In this document: positions 31,982 to 43,731 of the stretch, piece by piece
Position numbering within the stretch: position 1 is the stretch's first letter
Layout: each line of letters starts with the position of its first letter
Source: Bubalus kerabau
Taxonomy: Eukaryota; Chordata; Mammalia; Artiodactyla; Bovidae
Assembly (NCBI RefSeq): GCF_029407905.1
Contig: NC_073629.1
Span: 53,952,301-54,016,300, forward strand
Length of the DNA: 64,000 bases
Reading direction: 5' to 3'
Translations under genes and position numbers: made by a program
The notes under the pieces: generated by a model
Seen by the model: the letters and a program-made list of their open reading frames with translations, nothing else
What the model was told of the DNA's origin: nothing
Database searches by the model: none

Positions 31982-32266
31982 GAATAACAATGACTAGAAT
32001 TGAAGGGACTAAATTCGAAGTGTACCTAAAATTATAAACAGAAACAATACAAAAATATGAAGGAGGATGTTCAGATTCTAAGCATCTTAAGATTTATATA
32101 TTGTTCAAAAAAATTACTGAGGTATTTTTCACATTAAAAAATTTTAATCACTAATATAAAACATAGAAATGAAAGGCATTACTCCAAATTGTAGAGAGGA
32201 AAAGATGGGACAAGTAAAGGTAAAATGCTCAACGAAATAGAAGGTTGGAAAAGAATGAAGAAGCGT
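31982..32266. other. Unassigned A-rich DNA
   Basis: Nothing recognised; A+T-rich. Confidence 0.5.
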
Positions 32267-32275
32267 AATAATTTT

Positions 32276-32492
32276 GGAGGACTTTCCTGGTGGCTTAGAC
32301 GTAAAGAATTTGCCTGCAATGCAGGAGACCCAGGTTCAATCTCTGGGTCGAGAAGATCCCGTGGAGAAAAGAATGGCTACCCACCCCAGTACCCCTGCTT
32401 GGAGAATGCCATGGATAGAGGAGCTAGGCAGGCCACAGTCCATGGGGTCACAAAGAGTTAGACATGACTGAGTGACTAACACTTTAACTTTC
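32276..32492 (+). mobile_element. Bov-tA SINE
   Basis: Head gactttcctggtggcttag, full body and tail. The word aataatttt is repeated at 32267-32275 and 32493-32501 as a short TSD. Confidence 0.94.
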
Positions 32493-32736
32493 AATAATTT
32501 TTTTAACTAAGTAGAAGTTAGTAATCACAAAAAAGTAAATGGATTACATTTACTACTACCTATAAAAATGGAAGATTCTCAGAAATTTGGAATATTGAAA
32601 ACAAGAAAAATTCCAGCTCTTAAATGGTGTTTACAGGAGATTTATGTGAAACATGATGACATTTTAAAAAGCTGAAAGAAATGGCAAAAATATACTGAGC
32701 AAATATTACCTGAAATAAACCTGTTGTAGCAAGATT

Positions 32737-32952
32737 GTGTGTGTGTGTGTATGTGCATGCTCAGTCACGTCTGACCCTTTGCAAAGCCATGGACTGTAGT
32801 CCATGAGGCTCCTCTGTCTATGGGATTCTCCAGGCAAGAATACTGGAGTGGGTTGCTATTTCCTCCTCCAGGGGATCTTCCCAACTCAGGGATTGAACCC
32901 ATGTCTCTTGCATTGGCAGGCAGATTCTTTACCAAATGCACCATCTGGGATA
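32737..32952 (-). mobile_element. Bov-tA SINE with (GT)n tail
   Basis: Reversed copy with a tgtgtgtgtgtgtatgtgca stretch at its 3' (left) end and a shortened head on the right. The GT run is a potential microsatellite. Confidence 0.92.
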
Positions 32953-33589
32953 TAAGACACAAAATAAAATTCAGAGTGAAATATAGTAATAGAAGAACCC
33001 TAAAGGCTGTTGGAGGTGCAAGGTGGACAGTCCTTCTGGGGAAGGCTGGGAAGGTGTTAGTAGAGAGGGTGTGGGATAGGTTGCAGGTAAAGGCCAGATG
33101 GTGATAGTAAGTCAGTGAGTCAGGGCTGATAATGATGGACAGGTTTGTGCAGGAAATTTATCCCCAGACCTAACCCTCCTCGGCCAAACTGTGGGTCCTG
33201 ATGCTTCAAGCAGCAAATCTACAGTCATTTGATGGTCAAATGATGTGGTGCCCTGACTAGCACAGACCCTGAGGTCTATAAAGATAGTTCTTACTTAATG
33301 ATAAAAAGGAAAACCCTGCCAGGGAACATACCACAACCATGAACTTGCATTTAACTTAAAACATAATGAAAAATTCATCTTATCCTACAGGCAAATTTGC
33401 AAATCCATGATTACATTGGAGATCTTAAAATGCTTCACTCAAAAATTATACATCAAGAAAAAAGAAAAATGTAAACCTATAGAAAAATTGAACAATTAAT
33501 AAGCTGTTCCAACAGTCGTTACAAATCTCAGAATCAACAAAGAGAGGCTACATGATTTTTTTAAGCACATGTGGAGCCAATATGAGAAC
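32953..33589. other. Unassigned DNA
   Basis: No recognised feature. Confidence 0.5.
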
Positions 33590-33750
33590 TGAACTAACTC
33601 TCACAAACAACCAATGAGGTAAATTCTATTAAAGCCTCATTTGATATACAAGAAATCTGAGACACAGAGGGTTAAGTAATTTGTTCATGGCCACACAACT
33701 GAGATACAAGCAGAGCTGGCATGTGAATCCTGACATTTTTTATTTCAGAG
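33590..33750 (-). repeat. MIR-like SINE remnant
   Basis: Reverse MIR signature: caaccaatgaggtaaattct, ctgagacacagagggttaag, taatttgttcatggccacac. Diverged but recognisable. Confidence 0.72.
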
Positions 33751-34356
33751 TTCAACTTTTAACCATAATGTTGAGTAATTAAGGCAAAACCAAAGAATTA
33801 ATAACATAGAAAACTGAGAAATGTTAGATGCACTCAAGAAATTAAAAATTGAACTGCCTATAAGAGCAATCTGAAATTTTAAAAAAATGAATAAGGCACA
33901 TACCAATCATGGATAAAAAAGAAGACATAACTACCAATACAGTAGAAATTGTAAAATACATAAGAGAATACTGTCATCAACCTTATGCCAGGAAGTGTTA
34001 AAACAAAGACAAAATGTGCAATTTTCTGAAAAGATTTCAATTCCTAAAACCGATTCAAAAAGTTTAAAACTAATTAAGCATTGCAATTAAAGAGATTGAT
34101 TCTGTAGTTAAATTGCATTATTTCTCCCCCAGTAAGACACCAGACTCACTGGTTTTTATAGTTAATATTCTTTTCAGAAAATTTTTAAGAAACTATTGTT
34201 CATATTCTATGCCATACTTACATACAATAGAAAAGGATATGAGCTTTATTAAAAAGACCCAAAGTGAACTTAAATACAGAAGGGAGGATGAGAGCTATAT
34301 TATTCTTTATACTTTTTTTTCTGTACTTTAAATATTTCATATTAAAAAGGGATTCT
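33751..34356. other. Unassigned A+T-rich DNA
   Basis: No gene or repeat recognised. Confidence 0.5.
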
Positions 34357-34490
34357 GGGGGACTTCCCTGGTGGTCCAATGGTTAAGTCTCTGTGCTTCC
34401 AATGCAGGGGCCACGGGTTTGATCCTCCGTCAGGGAACTAAGATCCCACATGCTGCACTGCATGGTCAAAAAGGAAATAAATAAATAAAT
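34357..34490 (+). mobile_element. CHR-type tRNA-derived SINE
   Basis: Head gacttccctggtggtccaat and body cagggaactaagatccca are typical of the Cetartiodactyla CHR SINE family, distinct from Bov-tA in the region after the head. The tail is (AAAT)n. Confidence 0.88.
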
Positions 34491-35636
34491 TTATTTATTC
34501 AAAATTTAATTAATAATCACTGAATCAATATCTTTTAAGTAATTTTTTTCAAGTTTCTGTTTCCCAGGGGATGGCTCCAATACTTCAGACCTACATCTAA
34601 ACAAACTTTTTCAGCTTAAACCTAACTTTCTTTTTCAGCTTGAAGAAAAAAGAATAGCTGTTTTTCTTCAGTTAGTTTCTGAGTCTATGACCTTTTGAAC
34701 ATGCTACCACTTGAGTTTCCAAAATAATTTTATGAAATTCCTACCCCAAAAACCTTCAAAGCCCTGCCATTTTTCAGTCACCAGTCCTGCCTCTATGGGG
34801 AATTTAAAAATAACTCACCCTAATTCTTTCCTTCAAGGTATATTCTTGTTAAACTTCTTGACCTAAAGAGGAAACCATCTTGGGGAAGAATTAACCCATA
34901 TTAAAGCATGGACTTGGAAAGAGTCTAAAAGCACAGGCTTGAAACTCCATGATCAGACTGCGTAATTTCAGCATAAGTTACAATAGGCAGATTACCTCAG
35001 AGCAAAAATTGTCACATGCTGTTTCATGAGGTTACTAGAGAAATCTGGAAAGGTCACAACATAAGTTTCCAATTTCTTCATTGATCCCACAGGAAAATCT
35101 ACATTCCAAGAAATACATTAGAGAGTTAACAAAAGTTAAGTTTAGATGTGGTGAGTAATATTATAGTTTTTATTACAGCCATGCAATAGGAAAGAATTTA
35201 AGATTAAAGTTCAGGGTAAAAATATTTTAATTTGTGGATTATAATGGCTTACTTACTATCTGTGATTCAGCTGAGGCCATTCTAAGGAAGAACTGAAAAC
35301 TCTTGTAGAAAAAGACTATGAATTTGGAGATAAGCGATTTCAATTATTACTCAGATTCTTACTCCTAATCCTGATATTAAATTATTGCATATTATCCTTT
35401 AGCGAGTTCCCCAGTCCAATTGATACGGAATAATAATAATAATCAGTTTTCACTACTAAAAACACAAAATGCATGAGGGTTATCAGAGTTTTATTTAGAA
35501 TTCACTATTTAAATGAAATATGATGTGCATGATTTTTGGAAAGATGAGATCAGATGTCTTTTGAAGAGTAAAGTCACTTTTTAATTTGTCTTTTTTTATA
35601 TAGAGGGACATTGTTTCTTTAGGGGCAACTTAGTTG
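34491..35636. other. Unassigned A+T-rich DNA
   Basis: Over 1.1 kb with no repeat or exon recognised. An (ATA)n-like run lies near 35430. Confidence 0.5.
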
Positions 35637-35647
35637 TCCTTTTCTAT

Positions 35648-35839
35648 GTCATTGTTGTTTAGTCGCTAAGTCATGTCCAACTCTTTTGTGACCCCATGGA
35701 TTGTAGCCCACCAGGGTCCTCTGTCCATGAGATTTCCCAGGCAAGAATACTGGAGTGGGTTGCCATTGCCCAGAGATTGAACTTGTGTCTTCTGCATTGG
35801 CAGGTGAATTCTTTATCACTGAGCCACCTGCAAAGACCA
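35648..35839 (-). mobile_element. Bov-tA SINE with internal deletion
   Basis: Reversed copy that lacks the segment between ttgccattgcc and cagagattg (the ctccaggggatcttccc part). The 11-bp repeat tccttttctat at 35637-35647 and 35840-35850 is a perfect TSD. Confidence 0.94.
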
Positions 35840-35850
35840 TCCTTTTCTAT

Positions 35851-36307
35851 ATAAATCCCTATTGTCTGTGAAGCTAGCAATATTGATCCTGTGCATGTTT
35901 AAGGTCACACTGACCTGTAGTATGTCATATACTGTAAAATAAGTTACACTGGAATGCTACTACTGATCCCCTAGGGTGGGCAATATGTATACATTTTTCC
36001 ATGTTGATTTGTGTTGAATTTTTTTAGTGTATTTTTAACAAAATGAACTGTCTTTGTGAAGACTGATCATTTTCTCAATCTGAGCATCTTGAATTGTCTG
36101 CATTCTTTTTATTGTCTGCTGTTTTACTTTCTTCTCCATGAATGATACTCAAAAACATTGTACCAGAATTTCCTTGAGGTTTATTCATTGATTTTCTTGT
36201 CATTGTTGTATTGCTAGAGTGCATTGTTATTGTTGCTTCTTTCGGTGTTTACATGGATGATATGCTTATTCAACACCAAAACCCTGGAGATTTTCTATTT
36301 ATTCACT
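35851..36307. other. Unassigned DNA
   Basis: A+T-rich, no recognised feature. Confidence 0.5.
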
Positions 36308-36319
36308 TGATACATCAAT

Positions 36320-37585
36320 TGCACTCATATCACATGCTAGTAAAGTAATGCTCAAAATTCTCCAAGCCAGGGTTCAACAATACATGAACTGTGAACTTCC
36401 AGATGTTCAAGCTGATTTTAGAAAAGGCAGAGGAACCAGAGATCAATTGCCAACATCCGCTGGATCCTCAAAAAAGCAAAAGAGTTCCAGAAAAACATCT
36501 ATTTCTGCTTTATTGACTATGCCAAAGCCTTTGACTGTGTGGATCACAATCAACTGTGGAAAATTCTAAAAGAGACGGGAATACCAGACCACCTGATCTG
36601 CCTCTTGAGAAACCTATATGCAGGTCAGGAAGCAACAGTTAGAACTGGACATGAAACAACAGACTGGTTCCAAATAGGAAAAGGAGTATGTCAAGGCTGT
36701 ATATTGTCACCCTGCTTATTTAACTTATAGGCAGAGTACATCATGAGAAATGTTGGGCTGAATGAAGCACAAGCTGGAATCAAGATTGCCGGGAGAAATA
36801 TCAATAACCTCAGATATGCAGATGACACCACCCTTATGGCAGAAAGTGAAGAAGAACTAAAGAGCCTCTTGATGAAAGTGAAAGAGGAGAGTGAAAAAGT
36901 TGGCTTAAAGCTCAACATTCAGAAAACGAAGATTATGGCATCTGGTCCCATCACATCATGGGAAATAGATGGGGAAACAGTGGAAACAGTGTCAGACTTT
37001 ATTTTGGGGGGCTCCAAAATCACTGCAGATGGTGACTGCAGCCATGAAATTAAAAGATGCTTACTCCTTGGAAGGAAAGTTATGACCAGCCTAGATAGCA
37101 TATTAGAAAGCAGAGACATTACTTTGTCAACAAAGGTCCATCCAGTCAAGCCTATGGTTTTTCCAGTAGTCAAGTATGGATGTAAGAGTTGGACTCTAAA
37201 GAAAGATGAGTGCTGAAGAATTGATGCTTTTGAACTGTGGTGTTGGAGAAGACTCTTGAGAGTCCCTTGGACTGCAAGGACATCCAACCAGTCCATCCTA
37301 AAGGAGACCAGTCTTGGGTGTTCATTGGAAGGACTGATGTTGAAGCTGAAACTCCAATACTTTGGCCATCTGATGCAGAGAGCTGACTCATCGGAAAAGA
37401 CCCTGATGCTGGGAAAGATTGAGGGAAGGAGGAGAAGGGGACGACAGAGGATGAGATGGTTGGATGGCATCACCGACTCAATGGATATGAGTTTGGGTAA
37501 ACTCTGGGAGTTGGTGATGGACAGGGAGGCCTGGCGTGCTGTGGTTCATGGGGTCGCAAAGAGTCAGACACAACTGAGCAACTGA
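36320..37585 (+). pseudogene. BovB ORF2 fragment: RT core plus C-terminus, three lesions
   Basis: Starts in the RT domain and keeps the VDH and YADD (LRYADDTTLM) regions. The first part is in one frame up to near 36447, where one A of a short A-run is missing. The rest is in a second frame with a TAG at 36728-36730 (tyrosine codon in other copies) and a TGA at 37214-37216 (at the shared decayed CpG codon). Beyond that the frame stays open to the end (RRRGRQRMRWLDGITDSMDM). It has no endonuclease domain and is inactive. Confidence 0.92.
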
Positions 37586-37597
37586 ACTGAACTGAAC
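36320..37597 (+). mobile_element. BovB 3' fragment (1.28 kb)
   Basis: 5'-truncated within the RT region (IALISHASK), with a full 3' end and a (TGAAC)n tail. The 12-bp repeat tgatacatcaat at 36308-36319 and 37598-37609 is a perfect TSD. The left junction shares about five bases (caatt) with BovB, suggesting microhomology at the 5' join. Confidence 0.95.
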
Positions 37598-37609
37598 TGA
37601 TACATCAAT

Positions 37610-38404
37610 AAATATTTCTTTCACATCTATCCACTGTGCAATAGGTTCTGGAAATGAAAAACCTAAATTAGACACTTGAGGCATTCAGTGTCTTCCTCAG
37701 TCTCTTTCCCCTTTCCTAACCCCACCCCCACCCCCGCACCTTCACCTGGCTAATTCTTACCCACCCTTCAGGTTAAGTTCTTCAGAAGAGGAGTAGGATG
37801 ATGACTAAAAACAGAACATTAATTTGATTCAAGAACAACACTGGCAACTTTAACAAGAGTTTTTTCCATGGGATGGGAGGCATGGAGGGGTCAAATGCAG
37901 ACTACAGGTGACACAAGTGAGGAGTTAGAGCCAATGAGGACAGACTCTTTATTTTAAAACACAAGTAGCAAAAAAGGAGGGAACAGATACTGTAGTAATG
38001 CATGGGGAAGAGATTGTTCATAAAAAAGTTTGGTTTTGGTTAGGAAGAAATTTGAGTATGATTTTAAACTTAGAAACAAAGAGCCAAATCATTGGGAGAA
38101 ATTGACAATACAGATAAAAATGAAGATAATTTATGTGGCGAGCTCCAGAGTAGTGATATGATGTTTTATGGGTGTTGATCTTGGTCTTGGGAGGGAAAGA
38201 CATCTCTCCCCCAGGAATATTAGGGAAAGAAGTAATGTGACGACAGTTAGAATCTGAAACTGAGAGTAGTGAAGTGAAAAATATGAGAAAAGCCTCTCAT
38301 CTCTGTTGGGGAAAATGGAATATAAATCATGTTCTAAGAAGAAGATAGATAACAAAGAAGCAAACAGTTTGAGAATGATCAATGTTTGGAACTGTTTTCA
38401 TGAG
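37610..38404. other. Unassigned DNA
   Basis: Contains a C-rich (CCCCA)n stretch near 37720-37738. No repeat or gene recognised. Confidence 0.45.
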
Positions 38405-38865
38405 GAATGCATGCTGTGTGCTCCCTTTTGTCCCTCAATCCATTCTACCTGCTTCTCTACCTGCTTTGTGCCCTGAGATGCCATGGGTTACACTAACCAG
38501 TTTCCTAACTCTCTAACTTCTGGTTGGTTTCAACCAATGAGAGCAAAGAGAGTTGGGAATATTTATCCTACCAGGTCTTTTTCTGCCTGGCCATGAGCTG
38601 CCAGTGGCAAGAGTTCCTCTCCCAAGGAACACAGCTGATGTTAGGAGGCCTTCCCTTGTAGCTACTGGTCCTGGTAGCTTCCTCTTCCTTTTAGGCTTAA
38701 GAGAGTAATGGCTTTTCCTCTGTTGCTGACCCCAGGACATTTTGCCATCCTGTTTTCCCATAAAATGGCTTACAACTGAACAAATAGCCTTCCTGTTGAA
38801 CTTTCCTCACACTTGAGTGTGCCATTTGTTTCTTCCCTGGGATCCTGACTGACACAGAATGCAAG
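38405..38865 (+). repeat. Unnamed ancient interspersed repeat
   Basis: The sequence around tggttggtttcaaccaatga, the middle cacagctgatgttaggaggc and the end gagtgtgccatttgtttctt followed by tcctgactgacacagaa resemble a mammalian repeat I recall without a firm name. Orientation assigned only by this resemblance. Confidence 0.4.
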
Positions 38866-39289
38866 AGGAAGTTGAGTGGAGACAAGTAAAAGCATTGTCT
38901 TAAGCACCTTGCCTAAGTTTGTCGTGCTCATTTTCTCCAGTTGATCTTGCTATCCATGAGAAGACGCGGATAAAGAGGATGGTGGGATTCATGGAAGCTT
39001 GTAGGTGGAAGACTACATGTAGCAAAAGAAAAGAGAGAGGAGTAGAGGGTACTGGTGAAAGGGTCATTGAAATTACTGGCTTAGACCTAAGAGCTATGCT
39101 CTCCATGTGCATTTTGAGTGAGAGAAACACTTTTCTACTGGTTTCTTAAGTCTTTATGGCTGAATTATGATCTCCCTTGAATTTGCCTGTATTTTCAGTG
39201 AAGCTTCAGAAAACAGAAACATACACACACATAAACATATATGCACAAACACGCTTTAGGTCACTCTAGATCTGAAAGTGTTATTGGAC
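38866..39289. other. Unassigned DNA
   Basis: Includes a CA-rich patch near 39220-39250. A 76-codon ORF lies on both strands with no motif. Confidence 0.4.
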
Positions 39290-39911
39290 TGTCCTAGACT
39301 GAATTGTGCACCCCTGAATTCATATGCTGAAGCCCTAACAACCAATGTGATTGTATTTGGAGACAGAACCTTTAAGGAGATAATGACGGTTAAATGGGGC
39401 TTCCCAGGTTGGCTAGTGGTAAAGAACCTGCCTGCCAATCCAGAAGATACAAGAGACACGGGTTCAATCCCTGGGTCAGGAAGACCCCCTGAAGGAAGGC
39501 GTGGCAACTCACTATTCTTGCCTGGAGAATCCCCAAGGCCAGAGGAGTCCGGCAGGCTAAAGTTCATAGGGTCACAAAGAGTCAGCCACTTGACTAAAGC
39601 AATTTAGAAGCATGCACAAGTTAGGTTAAATAAAATCATTAAGGTAGGGCTTTAATCCAATAGGATCCGTGTTCTTACCAGAAGAGAAAGAGACACTGGG
39701 GATACATGCAAAGAGACAGATCACATGAGGTTACAGCAAGAAGGCAGCTGTCTGCAAGCTAAGAGGAGAGTCCTCATCAGAAACTAGCTCTGTTGACACC
39801 TTGAGCTTGGACTTCCAGCCTCCAGAACTAAGAGAACTGAGAGAATATAAATTTCTGTTAAGTAACCCAGCCTGTGATACTCTGCTATGGCAGCCCAAGC
39901 AGTCTGATATA
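39290..39911 (+). mobile_element. MaLR-type LTR (MLT/MST-like), split by a SINE
   Basis: A solitary endogenous-retrovirus LTR of the nonautonomous ERVL-MaLR group. Recognisable parts are gactgaattgtgcaccc, a gtatttggagacagaacct segment and the 3' part ccttgagcttggacttccag, cagcctccagaactaagaga, aatataaatttctgttaagt. No internal retroviral genes are present. A Bov-tA SINE interrupts it. Confidence 0.75.
39396..39623 (+). mobile_element. Bov-tA SINE nested in the LTR
   Basis: Begins ggggcttcccaggttggcta and ends before the short repeat ggttaaat, present at 39388-39395 and 39624-39631 as an 8-bp TSD candidate. LTR sequence continues on both sides. Confidence 0.93.
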
Positions 39912-40079
39912 TGGACCACCTAAATTTTTGCATATCAAAGGGAACCATACTTCATTGGTCATGGAATCCAGTGAGGCAAAATACTCCATTCTGCCCACTT
40001 GCATTGGCCTCTCATCTCCTCTTTATTGACTATGATTTACTCTCCAAGCCTAATTCCAATTTCACCTCTGGGCAACCTC

Positions 40080-40272
40080 CCAATTCCCTGGTGGCTCAGA
40101 TGGTAAAGCATCTGCCTACAATGCAGGAGACCCAGGTTCAATCTCTGGGTCAGGAAGATCCTCTGGAGAAAGAAATGGCAGTGCTCTTGCCTGGTAAATC
40201 TCATGGATGGAGGAGCCTGGTAGGCTACAGTCCATGGGGTCGCAAAGAGTTGGACACAGCTGAGCAACTTCA
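40080..40272 (+). mobile_element. Bov-tA SINE
   Basis: Head caattccctggtggctcaga, body with a small deletion before cagtgctcttgcctggtaaa, and a tail ending gctgagcaacttcacttca. Confidence 0.93.
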
Positions 40273-41630
40273 CTTCATTTTATCTTCCCTCTTCCCTAAA
40301 GGAATTCACTCTTTAGGAATTCAACCTCTCTGTTCTTCTATAATCCCATGTTTTTATTATTACCTCTCCTAGGGCCAACACATTAGAATTTTTGAACTCA
40401 CCCCAGCTCTTATCAATGCTGAGTATACAGCAAGCACTTAATAAATGTTTGTTGATTGATGGGTTACTTATCCTCAAAAATTAGATAAAAACTATTTAGT
40501 TTAATTTGCTTCTATACTTACAACATATTCTGAGAACAGATGAAAATTCAGGGCAAACAGTTGATTATCATAACACAGATGTGACTTTCCAGCCTTTACT
40601 ATACCCTCCACAATATTCACTCAAGACTATCTCCAGCCCTGGAATGGCTGCAGAGTAGAGGTGAAAAGTTGTCGACCCCACAACTACTCTTACTAAAGCT
40701 GCCAGAACAACAACTGTGTTAGAATTCTGAAGGTGGAGTGGCCTTTGAATAACTTTGGCAAATCAAACCTACCAACCCTTAGATCCCTTGCAATTCCATC
40801 CATTTAGACATTGTCTAAGACAATGGGACCACAGCAAGCTGTGTCCAGGTCTAAAAATGTGTCCGAATGGCAGCTTTTATAATTGAAAGCAATAGCTGCT
40901 TCTCCAAAATGAATTTGTGATGCTTAACAGGCTTTCCACGGCAAACACTATTAAAACAATTCCCTTGAACCTTGCATTTTACTGTTAAAACCACTGGTAG
41001 AGTTAACTTTCCCTTTTTCTTGAAGACTGTATCACCTTTAAAACAAGCTCATCATCCACTAATCCATTTCCAAACCCAGTTTGGGAATCTGGGTTAAGCA
41101 CAATATAACAGAGTGAGACTGTGGCTTGATGGAGTGAGAGATCCTTCTTTATCTTAATTGGCAGAGTCCTCACAAGGGAAGACAGAGCACCTGGTTCTAA
41201 CTCTAATTTGTCTTCCTCGCATGAATAATTCATGCTGCTTCTACACCACCAGCCACTACAACAGTAGGGGATGGTCTCTACAAGTAGATCACTGGCTGAA
41301 AAAAAATGTCCCTCTCCGCCCAGCAGGAAGCTTTGGCATCTGTGTAAGTGAGAATTCTTGCTCAAGGTCAGGTTGATGGCCACTGAATGTTAAATTAGGG
41401 TATTGGGAATTTGATATTAGTAATTCCCAATTTATTGTATTTAACTAAGGCTGGCATGCCTCAATATTTAACCTTTAAAGAAATGCAAGCAGCTTTCTAA
41501 AAATAGAAGAATATGTCAGGTGAACAGTTTGAGGATATGCATATTTGAAGGTTTTACAGTCCTGCATATATCTGAAAATTGAATAGATAGAGTGATTTTT
41601 TCTGTTTTAAAAAAAAAAACAAAAAGAAAG
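40273..41630. other. Mostly unassigned DNA with an L2/MIR 3' scrap
   Basis: The piece near 40410-40465 (cttaataaatgtttgttgat) resembles an L2 or MIR 3' end. The 40840-41470 part has no repeats and A+T-rich homeodomain-like words. A 126-codon reverse ORF at 41003-41383 has no recognised domain. Confidence 0.4.
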
Positions 41631-41664
41631 AAGGAAGGATGGGAAGAAGGAAGGAAGGGAAATA
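41608..41664. repeat. A-run plus (GGAA)n low-complexity patch
   Basis: An A-rich run followed by imperfect GAAGGAAG units. Possibly a retroposon tail remnant, but no element was recognised beside it. Confidence 0.8.
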
Positions 41665-41669
41665 AATTT

Positions 41670-42230
41670 GATCATGTCACACTACTGCTTGAAACCTTCC
41701 TTGGCGCCCATGTTCTGAGGACAGAGTCCTTCATGTTGTCTATATGTGGCCTGAAAAATCTGGCTCCTACCTACCCTTCCAACCTCAGTCCACACCCTAC
41801 TCTTGGTTTTCAGTACTCCAGCCATAGTAGCCTTTCACGGTCCTTGAGTTTGCTTGGGGACCTCCTGTAGGTTTCCCCCTCTTTCCTCTGTCTCCCCACT
41901 CCCATCCCCAAGCCTCCACCAGTCTCATTTGTGCTCACCCCTCAACTTTCAACCAGGGAGCCACTTTCACAGGTAGAACTGACCTCACCGAATTACAGAG
42001 GTCATAGATCCCACCCCAATCCTGTATGTTCCCTAGTTATACACAAAGTTTGTCATCACACAAGCTTCTTTATCTTTGTGAATCTCACCTCACTGGTAAC
42101 TAAACAATTTTAAACTAGACTATAAGCTCCAAAAGTATAGGACCTCATCTGTTTACTCTGTATCCCAGGCACTTGGCAGAACACCTAATGCTTTGTTAGG
42201 GGCAATGTGAATGAATGAATGAACAAATTA
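41670..42230 (+). repeat. L2 LINE 3' end
   Basis: Good L2 landmarks in order: gtcacactactgcttgaaac, tggcctgaaaaatctggctc, ctacctacccttccaacctc, then the terminal actataagctccaaaagtat, atcccaggcacttggcagaa and a (GAAT)n tail. It is among the clearest L2 pieces in the window. Confidence 0.8.
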
Positions 42231-42881
42231 ACAGATTTATAAATGGGACTCTGTACAGATGTAGCTATACCAAAGCCCAACTGGTAAGTTCGCATTCAGT
42301 TGGCTTGTTTGTTTGGTGAGATTCTTGCCAAAGCAGAGGGTCTGACAGTTTCAACTAAAGGAATAAACTGATATAAAGATATGGGTATCTCCACCAGCTC
42401 TCTTCTTCTAGGTTTTGAAAAAAGTCTGAAGAGCAAGTCATTTAGTTTCAGCATTTGGAGCATGTTTTCTGACAGTTGATCTACCACACACCTGAGTTGT
42501 TTTCAACATCTTCTTCCTGAATATGGGCAAGCACCATACAGACTGTGTCTGCCATTAGACAAAGACTGGGAACTGGGAAAGCAAAGAATCCAGTGTGACT
42601 GAGGGCAGTTAAGGCAGAAGAGGCTGGTAGGAGTGTTTTTAGGGCAGGACAGAGGCATGGGGTGCCCCTGGGAACCAGGCACAATCCAGGCCACTGCATG
42701 CTACGAGAGAACTCAGGGAGGCTGCAGAAGGGGAAGCTAAGACAGGCTAGAAAGGAAGCATTTGTAGTAGATGACCTTATGAGATTTTAGGCTTTAGAAA
42801 GACAGAGAAAAAAGTGGTGAAAGGAAGAACCTTAGTGGGTTTTATTGAAGTTGAAAATAATAGTTTGGTAGTTTGAGGTTT
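42231..42881. other. Unassigned DNA
   Basis: No repeat recognised. Reverse ORFs of 60-72 codons without motifs. Confidence 0.45.
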
Positions 42882-42954
42882 AAAAAAAAAAAAGAAAAAC
42901 CAGAGACAAATGTAGGTGCACACCTATGCACACACACCCACACACACACACCAT
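42882..42954. repeat. A12 run and (CA)n-rich patch
   Basis: A12 at 42882-42893 followed by an interrupted CA-rich stretch. A candidate variable-length locus. Confidence 0.85.
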
Positions 42955-42959
42955 GTTGT

Positions 42960-43462
42960 ACACCCATACAAAGTGAAATGCACTTTCCTCTCTTCTCTTC
43001 AAGCAAAGAAAACATCTGTAAGTAAGGGTAACTCTGCTCACCTCACCCACCCAAAAAAGGAGGTGACCATGTGTGTGGTTAAGATGGAGGAGCAGGGCCA
43101 CCAGAAAGGTGGGTGCCCTGCACCCCACCTGTCAGAGCCCAGGGGACCAGGGACAGGACACCAGAACCTCTACTATGGCTACTGCAGAAAATTCAAAACT
43201 ACGGATCGTGGGAGCAAGCAGAAACCCAGGTGACATCAGGCTGCAAATCCCACTCAGACAGTTTGAGTCCTGGAACCTCAACGTTGTCCAGAACATCATC
43301 TGGTTCTCCAGCCTGTGTGGTTCAGGCAAACACAGGAAAACCACACATGTACAGAAGAAGGCAAAGCTCTTCAAGTGGCAATTCAAGTTCCCTTCAAGAG
43401 GGAACAGAAAGAGGGGAAGGAGAGGGAATTATAGTTCAGATATGAAAATGGAAAGTAACTGA
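42960..43462 (+). other. Stop-poor, G+C-richer segment of unknown origin
   Basis: Three plus-strand ORFs of 105, 129 and 110 codons overlap in different frames (from 42916, 43073 and 43113). The middle one contains a cysteine, lysine-rich stretch (SLCGSGKHRKTTHVQKKAKL). None matches a family I recognise. The density of open frames is due to few stop codons and need not mean coding. A decayed processed copy of an unidentified mRNA is possible. No splice-site or start context was found to favour one frame. Confidence 0.25.
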
Positions 43463-43617
43463 AATAGTAGAGAGAACTAAGACCAAGAAATGATGCCAAC
43501 TCAAGTTCCCTTCAAGAGGGAGCAGAAAGAGGGAGAGGAGAGGGAATTATAGTTCAGATATGAAAATGGAAAGTAACTGAAATAGTGGAGAGAACTAAGA
43601 CCAAGAAATGATGCCAC
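43383..43617 (+). repeat. 118-bp tandem duplication
   Basis: Two head-to-tail units (43383-43500 and 43501-43617) starting tcaagttcccttcaagaggg and ending aagaaatgatgcca. They differ at only a few positions. Part of the first unit encodes the end of the 129-codon ORF. It is a recent local duplication. Confidence 0.97.
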
Positions 43618-43627
43618 TGGTAAACAC

Positions 43628-43731
43628 AACCCACTCCAGTGTTCTTGCCTGGGAAATCCCATGGACAAAGGAGCCTGGGGGACTACAGCCCATGGGGCCA
43701 TAAGAGTTGGACACAGCTTAGCAACTAAACC
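43628..43731 (+). mobile_element. Bov-A SINE 3' half
   Basis: Begins cacaacccactccagtgttc and ends with gacacagcttagcaact. It lacks the head and follows directly after the second tandem unit. Confidence 0.85.

Noticed and set aside
41003..41383. 126-codon reverse ORF as a gene
   Set aside because: No domain, low-complexity composition and no supporting signals; chance length in A+T-moderate DNA.
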